This document shows positions 58,159 to 64,000 of a stretch of DNA of 64,000 nucleotides, in pieces (the first letter of the stretch is position 1; every line of letters begins with the position of its first letter). The stretch comes from Nocardia altamirensis NBRC 108246 (lineage in GTDB: Bacteria; Actinomycetota; Actinomycetes; Mycobacteriales; Mycobacteriaceae), in the NCBI RefSeq assembly GCF_001612685.1, contig NZ_BDAY01000029.1:62001-126000 (forward strand). The letters are read 5' to 3'. Under the pieces are notes generated by a model. It saw only the letters and a list, made by a program, of their open reading frames with translations, was not told the origin of the DNA and made no database searches. The position numbers were made by a program, and so were the translations under genes.

Positions 58159-58371
58159 ATGCCGAACCAGCCGAAGACACAGCACCGCTCGGTGCGGGTC
58201 GACGAGGACAGATGGACGCGGTTCGAGACGGCGACAATGGACAACGGGACCGATCGCGCGAAGGCGCTGAACGCGTTTATGGCGTGGTATCTGCGCGAGC
58301 CGGGCGCGAAGCTGCCCCAGCGTCCGGGCCCATCGCCCGATCTGCCTTCCAGCGGGCCCACCACCGAGTGA
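58159..58371 (+). CDS. small ribbon-helix-helix-type regulator
   Basis: A 70-residue protein: QHRSVRVDEDRWTRFETATM, then RAKALNAFMAWYL is the strand-helix-helix pattern of Arc/CopG-like regulators, with a proline-rich tail. It starts with ATG 2 bases after GGAG and lies just after the three-copy operator array, which it probably binds as tetramers. It is divergent from the small-gene run at 58033-55157, so it should control both. An antitoxin-like or plasmid copy/partition role is possible. Confidence 0.78.
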   Translation: MPNQPKTQHRSVRVDEDRWTRFETATMDNGTDRAKALNAFMAWYLREPGAKLPQRPGPSPDLPSSGPTTE

Positions 58372-58728
58372 GACCTGCTGGTGATCGAACCCCCCGAGTT
58401 CACCGAGCGTCCGGGGTGCGAAGGAGCGGACCGCGTCGTGTCGGTAACGGTTCGGCCAAGCCGACTCTGCGGGCAGGGGTGTGGTTCTAGGCTCGGCGCT
58501 GCCCGTGGACGACCGCGGGGAGCGGCCGGCCGCCCAAGCCTCCGCTGTCGTGTCGGTGGTGAGGTCTACAGCCAGGCCTCACCATCACAGGACATAATCG
58601 GCGTTGAAACGACAACATCACCGGTGAAAAGTGCCGGGCGATAGATCCTTGACTCCGCCCAGGGGGAATGCACATCGTGACCGCCGGTGTTCCCTGCCAC
58701 GACGAAACCGACGAAGGAACCGCGAATT
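58372..58728. other. 357-bp spacer
   Basis: No gene supported. A short hairpin GGTGAGG/CCTCACC (58558-58583) may terminate the regulator transcript. The AAGGAA ribosome site of the next peptide gene lies at its end. Confidence 0.4.
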
Positions 58729-58905
58729 GTGAGTATCGGAATGTGGGCACTGTTCCTGGCCGGGGCGCTGGGGTTCTTCACCGGGTTCGGGTATCTGGCG
58801 CTCGCGGTGTTCGAACGCGACTATCGCCGTAGTTCGAACACACGAGCATCTGGCCCCAACGATCCTCACGCGTGCCCGGCCGTGCCTGTGCGTGAGCGCT
58901 GGTAG
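58729..58905 (+). CDS. 58-residue single-helix membrane peptide
   Basis: From GTG at 58729: MSIGMWALFLAGALGFFTGF, then GYLALAVFERDYRR. One membrane helix with a basic exit. AAGGAA lies about 9 bases upstream. No partner gene is visible, so function is open; small toxins and envelope stress peptides look like this. Confidence 0.5.
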   Translation: MSIGMWALFLAGALGFFTGFGYLALAVFERDYRRSSNTRASGPNDPHACPAVPVRERW

Positions 58906-58999
58906 ACCGGTATCCCGTCACGCTGACGGTGGTCGAGGTCGAGCACTGGGTACCCCGACCACGTGCTGACCGAGGATACCGATATCAACTTTCATCCGG

Positions 59000-59182
59000 T
59001 CATGTTTGCTCGAGCAGCGTTCGATAGTGTCCTGCCCATGAGTGAGCATTCAACGTTTCAAGTTCAGTAACACACTCGTTCACCAATTTCATGTCGTGTT
59101 GAGGCTTGCCACGATTTTGAGCATCCAAAATGCGTGACAGCTCGGCGATTCGATCGAGCCGCTCTTTATCGTTTACCTGCAT
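59000..59182 (-). CDS. 60-residue helical protein
   Basis: MQVNDKERLDRIAELSRILD, then VNECVTELETLNAHSWAGHY: two amphipathic helices. AAGGGG lies before the ATG. Base composition is lower in GC than nearby genes, which suggests a different origin. Function unknown. Confidence 0.55.
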   Translation of the reverse strand: MQVNDKERLDRIAELSRILDAQNRGKPQHDMKLVNECVTELETLNAHSWAGHYRTLLEQT

Positions 59183-59251
59183 GGTCCCAACCCCTTGATA
59201 GGATTTCCCCGAAGGGTGTGAAAAATACTGTCACCGAGCACGCCTGATCTT

Positions 59252-59285
59252 AGCGATCCGACCGCCGCCGCGCGGCCGGATCGCT
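59252..59285 (-). terminator. hairpin after the integrase-like gene
   Basis: AGCGATCCG and CGGATCGCT pair over 9 bp around a GC-rich loop, about 40 bases beyond the stop at 59327. It separates the recombination module from the small gene at 59000-59182. Confidence 0.55.
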
Positions 59286-59326
59286 GTCGCCCTGGTAGCG
59301 GCGCAGCCCCTGCCTGGTTGTCCGGA

Positions 59327-61660
59327 TCAACGTGGCAGCGCCGATGTGCGTTCGGGGTGGGCAGCGGTGGTGTAGCGCATCGCGGTGTCGTTGCTGATGC
59401 CGAACTGGCGGGTCAGGTGCAGAGGGTCGGCGCTGTGGCGGGCTTCGTCGAGTATCCGGTCTTGGCGGACCTGCTGCATGCTCAGTCCCTGGGCGGCGAA
59501 GGCGGCCTGCATTGCGGCCAGGCCGATGCGGGGGTGGTGGGCGTGCAGCGCGGTCTGCTGATTGATCAGCAGGTGCGGATTCACAGAGACCGGCCATCGT
59601 CGATGCCGTTCGAACAGCCAGTTCGCGGCGAGTTGGTGAGTGGTGGTGTCGAGCCACACGATGTGTCGGCTGGTGCGGCGCCGCACCACAAGCCGCCCGG
59701 CGGACAAGTCCAGATCGGCCAGCAGTAGCCCGCGGATGTCGGTGCCCGATAGGGCATGGATTCCGACCAGCGCGATCACCAACCGCCCGAAGTTGCCGTC
59801 TGTTTGGTCCAGCAGGCCGCTGAGCCGATCGGAAGGGACGGCCTTGGGCAGTATGACGGTGCCAGGGAATATCAGGCCGCGGGTCGGATCCCGGAAGATG
59901 ACCCGTTCCTGACGCAGCGCACGGAAGACATTGCGCAAAACGATGTGAATTGCTCTGGCCGCGTTGCCTTTCCGTGTCGCGATGGCCGCGGTGATGTCGC
60001 CTCGGGTGATCTCGCGGAGGCTGCTGACGCGAGGAGTCCACTCCTCGAGGACGGGGGCGATGATGTGCAGGTAGCGGCGGATACTGTGGAAACTGCGTGG
60101 ACGGTGGCGACGACGTCCCTGACCTCGGGCAACGATGATCCAGGTGCGTAACTCGGCGGCCAAGGCCTGCGGCAGCCGCTCCAGCATCGCCTCGATCGCC
60201 AGTTCGTCGGTGTCGCGCCGGTAGCCGGGGTCCGGGACCAGGCGCTCGCACGACTCCAGGAAATGCAGGACACGCCGGACAGTGAATCGAGTTCGGTTCA
60301 CCGCGAACAGATTTCGGAGATCGTGTTCATAGATGGGTGCGTCGGCACCGATCCACGACAGCAGCAGACGTAACGTCCAGACCGCTTTCTGTGTCGAATA
60401 CTTGCTCCAGTGCTGCTGGTGTGCCCGCTCGATCAACTGTTCCAACAGCGCAGCGGCTGACGGGGTGAGGGCGGGAAGGTCATGTTCGCTCAGGTGCGCG
60501 AGGACTATCCAATCCCGTCGAACATCCAGCAGCTGCCCCTGGGCAGGGTCGACGATGTGGGGTGACACCGGTCCGTCGGCCGTCGTGGAGGCGGTGATCA
60601 GGTCACGGACCGGGCCATGCGGCTCGAGCGCGCCGGCCGGGCGCAGACCCAACCACAACTGAATCGTTGCGTCTGCGACCTCGGAACCGTGCACGGCGAC
60701 ATGGGTGGTGCAGGCTCGGCAATACGCGGGGGCCTCGGTGCTCAGTGGCAGTTCGGCGCGCCCGCAGCGGCGGCAGGTGCCGATCACGCGATCGGGGTTG
60801 TTGCGCCAGCGGCGACACCCTCGGCAGCGGGCGGCGGTGACTGCGGCGAACCAGGCGTGACAGTCCCGGCAGGCCCGCGGCGTCGGCTCCTGCGGCTGCC
60901 GTGCCCGAGTGGGTTCGTGCGCGCTGCGCGCCTGCGAGGGTGCGGTGTCCAGTTGGCCGGAGCGGTCCAGGATCTCGGCGACGGCGTCGCGGTAGTACTG
61001 GAGATCGGCGAGGGCGCTCGGGTGCGCCAGCGTGCGGCCGTCGGCGTCGCGGACCGCGAGCGCGAGCCGGATCATCTGCTGGCACTGCCGCAACCACGGC
61101 CGGCTGTAGCGGTGCTCGGCGGCGTATTCCTGCGCGAACGGCACGGTTTGGTCGTAGCCCTCGATCGGACGGTGCAGGATTCGCGCCACGATCTTCAGCA
61201 GCAGCGTCCGCCGCGGCGAGAACAGTGCCAGCTGCCCCGGTGATGCCGGTGGGCACACACGTGGGTCGTCGCGCACGGCTGTCGAGTTGACGGCGCGGTC
61301 ACGTTCTATCCAACCCCACCGCTGCCTGGCACCAACTGTTCTGTGCTGCAACGCCTTCCGCAGTGGCTTCGCGATCGCTGAGTGCTTCGGCAATCCCGTC
61401 AGCAGCAATATCAGCTGACGCGGGCGCGGTGCGGCAGCGTCCGGGTCGGTGACCCAGTCGGCATCGACCTCCCACCGCAGCGCCAGCAGGCAACTCCGGC
61501 ACAAGAGTTCGGCGCCGACGTGGGCCTGATGACGGCACCGAACACAGACGTCCACCTCGGGGTGATGACGGCGCCACGACCCACAGGCCGAGCACGTCGC
61601 GCCATCGACCGCGCCCCAACCAAGACATTGCGAGCATTGGCCGGTTCGACGAATCCCCAT
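59327..61660 (-). CDS. large zinc-ribbon, tyrosine-recombinase-like protein
   Basis: A 777-residue protein. The N-terminal ~370 residues carry four Cys pairs-of-pairs in zinc-ribbon style (CSQCLGWG..CSAC, CVRCRHQA..CRSC, CRDCHAWF..CRGC, CRRCGRAE..CRAC). The C-terminal ~300 residues resemble the catalytic domain of tyrosine recombinases by order, but the first Arg block reads LSGTDIRGLL (no Arg at the usual place) and no HxxR is visible; the end DPLHLTRQFGISNDTAMRYT is typical of large actinomycete integrase-like proteins. It is therefore probably a non-catalytic partner that binds DNA for the complete recombinase at 62000. ATG at 61660 is chosen. Confidence 0.82.
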   Translation of the reverse strand: MGIRRTGQCSQCLGWGAVDGATCSACGSWRRHHPEVDVCVRCRHQAHVGAELLCRSCLLALRWEVDADWVTDPDAAAPRPRQLILLLTGLPKHSAIAKPLRKALQHRTVGARQRWGWIERDRAVNSTAVRDDPRVCPPASPGQLALFSPRRTLLLKIVARILHRPIEGYDQTVPFAQEYAAEHRYSRPWLRQCQQMIRLALAVRDADGRTLAHPSALADLQYYRDAVAEILDRSGQLDTAPSQARSAHEPTRARQPQEPTPRACRDCHAWFAAVTAARCRGCRRWRNNPDRVIGTCRRCGRAELPLSTEAPAYCRACTTHVAVHGSEVADATIQLWLGLRPAGALEPHGPVRDLITASTTADGPVSPHIVDPAQGQLLDVRRDWIVLAHLSEHDLPALTPSAAALLEQLIERAHQQHWSKYSTQKAVWTLRLLLSWIGADAPIYEHDLRNLFAVNRTRFTVRRVLHFLESCERLVPDPGYRRDTDELAIEAMLERLPQALAAELRTWIIVARGQGRRRHRPRSFHSIRRYLHIIAPVLEEWTPRVSSLREITRGDITAAIATRKGNAARAIHIVLRNVFRALRQERVIFRDPTRGLIFPGTVILPKAVPSDRLSGLLDQTDGNFGRLVIALVGIHALSGTDIRGLLLADLDLSAGRLVVRRRTSRHIVWLDTTTHQLAANWLFERHRRWPVSVNPHLLINQQTALHAHHPRIGLAAMQAAFAAQGLSMQQVRQDRILDEARHSADPLHLTRQFGISNDTAMRYTTAAHPERTSALPR

Positions 61661-61673
61661 CGCGGTCTCGTGC

Positions 61674-62003
61674 TCAGTTCGGCGGCGTCGACCGGCCCCC
61701 GGACCGCTTGCGCGCGGTCGGGCGCACCGGTGAGGCCGCCTTCGGCTCTCCGACCGCATGCGGCTGCTCGGCCGGGGCCTGGGCTGCGACCGGCTCGGCG
61801 GTGAGCAGATCACCGACAGTGCAGTTGAGCGCGGCGCAGATCAAGTCCAGGTCATCGAGGCGGATCGTGACCGGGGTGCCCGACCACATCGCGGCGACCT
61901 TGCTCAGCGACGGCGTGAAGCCGACCTCGGTGAACGCAGCCAGAACTTGCGTCGGCCGCCACAGATCCCGCTGGGCGGCGACCATGCGTAGATTCCACTT
62001 CAT
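61674..62003 (-). CDS. small XRE-type protein of the recombination module
   Basis: A 109-residue protein: FTPSLSKVAAMWSGTPVTIR, then LDDLDLICAALNCTVGDLLT is a short helix-turn-helix of the XRE/HTH_26 type, with a disordered tail. Its start overlaps the stop of the tyrosine recombinase (ATGA), and it is followed 13 bases later by the large zinc-ribbon protein. In related transposons (Tn554-like: two recombinases and one small protein) a small factor helps choose direction and control activity. Confidence 0.85.
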   Translation of the reverse strand: MKWNLRMVAAQRDLWRPTQVLAAFTEVGFTPSLSKVAAMWSGTPVTIRLDDLDLICAALNCTVGDLLTAEPVAAQAPAEQPHAVGEPKAASPVRPTARKRSGGRSTPPN

Positions 62004-63205
62004 CGCAAATTCCCCTTGTCCATGATCAGTCGTTGGGCAGCGCGGTCACTGGCGGCGAGATTGGCGTACTCGGGATCGGCGCGGGCGGTGGCCATATACC
62101 GAAGTGTGGTGGTGGCCCATTCGTGGCCGAGTAGTTTCTGGATCTCCCACAACGACATGCCTCGCTCGTAGTTGTGGGTCGCGCACGCGTGGCGCAGCAG
62201 GTGCGGAAACAGGTCGGTGACCGGCCCTGACAGGTAGCTTGCCGCCGCTGCGTGTAGTGCGCGGCGGAAAGTCGCGGGCACGATGGCCGGCGCGATCGGC
62301 AGATTCAGCGCCGAGATGGCCTCGGGCAGTCGCTCCGAGGGCCACAGCGGAGCATGCGGGTGATCGGCCTCGTCGCCGAACTCCCCGCGGATCTCCTCGA
62401 TGTACCACCACAGCAGCGCACGCCCTTGCTGGAACAGATACGCCTCGCGCTGACGCGGCCCAGATCCCCTGGCGCCCTTGCCATTCACCAGGAATCGGCC
62501 CCATTGGCCGTGTTCCCAATGGACATCACCGATCCGGACACCGACCAACTCGGCGGCCCGCACACCGGACAGGTAAGCAATCTTCGTCATGACATAGTCG
62601 CGGCAGGCCACGGCGTACTTGCGGGCGTTCGGAAGATCCGCACGCCACACCGCGAAGAAATCTGCCATCGCCCGCTGTGACGGCGGCACCCGCAACCCGA
62701 AATCTCCGCGGTGATGCGGCCGGTTGAACTCATCGACCGGTGACTCCACCGCCGCGCCGAAGCGGCGCGCGATCTCACCGGCGTAGCGCTGCTCGAGGAA
62801 CGCGAAGAACCCGTCGATATGGCCCAGCTTCTGCCGCACGGTCGACACGGCGCGCTTGCCTGGTCCGGCGAAGTAGTGGTCCAGCTCGCGCGGGCTCAGC
62901 CGCCACGGCACCGTGCCGTAGAAGTCGCAGATCTCGATGATCGGCTTGGTCGCCAAATCCACACCGCGCGGGGACAATCCGGCCGCATCGCGCGCCCACT
63001 GGTATTCGGCCAGGGTGTCGGTGAAGAAACCGTCCTCATCCTCCGCCGACATCCCAGCCTCGCGTCGACGCTGCAACGTCACAACGTCGGCCAACCCCGA
63101 CTCGATCAGCCCCGACGCTGCTGGCTCCCCGCCGGGTGGCGGAGGAACAAGCGTCAACGTCCGACTATCGGAATCCGCCACGAACAGGCAGATTACGGCA
63201 ACCAC
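62000..63205 (-). CDS. tyrosine recombinase
   Basis: A 401-residue site-specific recombinase with all catalytic residues: Arg in LSGVRAAELVG, HLLRHACATH (H-x-x-R), LGHEWATTTLRYMA (His and Tyr nucleophile). A SAM-like N-terminal domain lies at ~60-150. It cuts and joins DNA at specific sites, probably to move or integrate this element. It is the first gene of a three-gene module with the XRE protein and the large zinc-ribbon protein. The GTG/ATG at 63205 start is long; the conserved domain begins near residue 50. Confidence 0.92.
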   Translation of the reverse strand: MVAVICLFVADSDSRTLTLVPPPPGGEPAASGLIESGLADVVTLQRRREAGMSAEDEDGFFTDTLAEYQWARDAAGLSPRGVDLATKPIIEICDFYGTVPWRLSPRELDHYFAGPGKRAVSTVRQKLGHIDGFFAFLEQRYAGEIARRFGAAVESPVDEFNRPHHRGDFGLRVPPSQRAMADFFAVWRADLPNARKYAVACRDYVMTKIAYLSGVRAAELVGVRIGDVHWEHGQWGRFLVNGKGARGSGPRQREAYLFQQGRALLWWYIEEIRGEFGDEADHPHAPLWPSERLPEAISALNLPIAPAIVPATFRRALHAAAASYLSGPVTDLFPHLLRHACATHNYERGMSLWEIQKLLGHEWATTTLRYMATARADPEYANLAASDRAAQRLIMDKGNLR

Positions 63206-63307
63206 TCGTAGAATTCAGGAGTTACCCGCAAATTCGCACGATCAGCTGGCCGTCCGTTAGCGGCCCCACGAGCAGGCCAAACACTCGTTCGTGCCAGGGG
63301 GATGCTT

Positions 63308-64000
63308 CTAGGAACCGGTGCGTCCTCCAATAACGATCACCAGGGGCTGAGAGGTCATGGGCGAGGGATTCTTTCGGTGCGCGCCGGTGGTGATTTCGGT
63401 GATGGGCAGGTGGAGCCGGAATTGATGGCCGATGTGTTGTTCGATGGCTGCGGCGCGGTCGAACGCGATTGGGTTGTAGGGCGCGGCGCGCTCGAGGTCG
63501 GCTCGGGAGGCGAGGATGCAGGTGGCGCAGGAGACGCGTTGCATGCCCACCGAATACGCCCAGTGCGGTTCGGTCCCGGCGCGGTCGATGCAGTCCCAGA
63601 CGTGGGCGGTGGTCCAGGCGTGCAAGGGCAGCCAGCGGTCGACGTGGCGGCGGGTGTTGGAGCTGCCGTGCACGCGTGGCCCGGCTTGGCGGTGGGCGCG
63701 GCATGGCGGGCAGGGGCAGGTGTAGCTGGTGTCGTGGGCGTAGGGCACGGTGGTGGCGCGGCGATGCTGTGATTCCTCGGCGCGCAGGCCGAGGACTTCG
63801 AGCACGCGCACCGGCCGGTCGGTGATTCCGTCGGCGCGTGCTTCGGTGACGAGTTCGGTGAGTACCCGCCGGATAGGGCCGGTCTTGAAATCGCTGGTGC
63901 ACCAACGCCGTTGAGCGTCCGGGAAGCGGCGGCGTTCTTCGATGCGGGCGAGCAGGTCCGGCCCGGCGGTGCGGGCGGTGTGGTGGTGGGTCAGCCCGTA
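63308..64000 (-). CDS. PAPS-reductase-family protein, 3' part only
   Basis: About 230 residues to the window edge. The frame has RFPDAQRRWCTSDFKTGPIR, the Cys-Thr-Ser-Asp-x-Lys motif of the PP-loop phosphoadenosine phosphosulfate reductase family, then VLEVLGLRAEES and CATCILASR. This family includes DndC-type proteins of phosphorothioate DNA modification and similar phage or plasmid proteins that activate a sulfur or nucleotide substrate with ATP. The N-terminal PP-loop lies outside the window. It is next to a recombination module, so it may be cargo. Which branch it belongs to cannot be read here. Confidence 0.82.
   Translation of the reverse strand, partial: YGLTHHHTARTAGPDLLARIEERRRFPDAQRRWCTSDFKTGPIRRVLTELVTEARADGITDRPVRVLEVLGLRAEESQHRRATTVPYAHDTSYTCPCPPCRAHRQAGPRVHGSSNTRRHVDRWLPLHAWTTAHVWDCIDRAGTEPHWAYSVGMQRVSCATCILASRADLERAAPYNPIAFDRAAAIEQHIGHQFRLHLPITEITTGAHRKNPSPMTSQPLVIVIGGRTGS

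Noticed and set aside
59327..63205. RIT element (three tyrosine recombinases)
   Set aside because: Only one complete tyrosine recombinase is present; the middle gene is a small XRE protein.

Overview
The window is high-GC DNA with actinobacterial start-codon use, frequent ATGA/GTGA gene overlaps, and many genes whose start sits 6-8 bases after a TAnnnT -10 box (leaderless genes). Several protein types (DUF6636-like domain, DUF2975-like/XRE pair, DUF6884-like protein, paralogous Arg-rich proteins) point to a Nocardia- or Rhodococcus-like actinomycete. No rRNA, tRNA, ribosomal-protein or core-metabolism block was seen, and two insertion sequences, gene relics and tyrosine recombinases are present, so this looks like an accessory island, an integrative element or a large plasmid rather than core chromosome.

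Layout. 0-2.5 kb: a uridine-kinase-like P-loop kinase gene split by an intact IS3-family element with 22-bp terminal repeats and a 3-bp target duplication. 2.9-9.3 kb: a Cys/Pro-rich membrane protein and a NUDIX gene, then a four-gene set of vWA protein, PP2C phosphatase, kinase (kinase domain, OB-like domain, membrane helix, outside DUF6636-like domain) and HNH nuclease. This matches the TerY-phosphatase-kinase logic and is the best candidate for a signalling or defence module. 9.3-11.8 kb: small unknown genes, a NUDIX gene and gene relics.

11.7-24.2 kb: a long minus-strand run of genes, mostly overlapping by 4 bases: NAD-dependent epimerase, HPr-kinase-like P-loop protein, family-2 glycosyltransferase, APH-like kinase, two family-4 glycosyltransferases, histidine phosphatase, then a GNAT-SGNH fusion and a NUDIX-methyltransferase-HIT triple fusion. 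A divergent GntR regulator and a type-I orotidine-phosphate decarboxylase sit at its head. Together these suggest biosynthesis or modification of a glycosylated, nucleotide-linked small molecule; the product is unknown.

24.2-34 kb: relics, an APH-like kinase, NUDIX, a frameshifted Clp-N-like gene and a MazG-like gene. A divergent pair of DnaB-C-like ATPases follows (one fused to a DciA/DUF721 domain, both lacking the Walker A lysine), then a CPBP protease and an AbiE-like toxin-antitoxin pair. 34-59 kb: plasmid-like accessory genes, mostly unknown, with a second IS, a DUF2975-like/XRE operon, a macrodomain gene, an ATP-dependent DNA ligase, a recombinase-domain fragment, and a ribbon-helix-helix-type regulator with three near-identical operators. 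59-64 kb: a recombination module (zinc-ribbon integrase-like protein, small XRE protein, complete tyrosine recombinase) and the 3' part of a PAPS-reductase-family gene that runs off the window.
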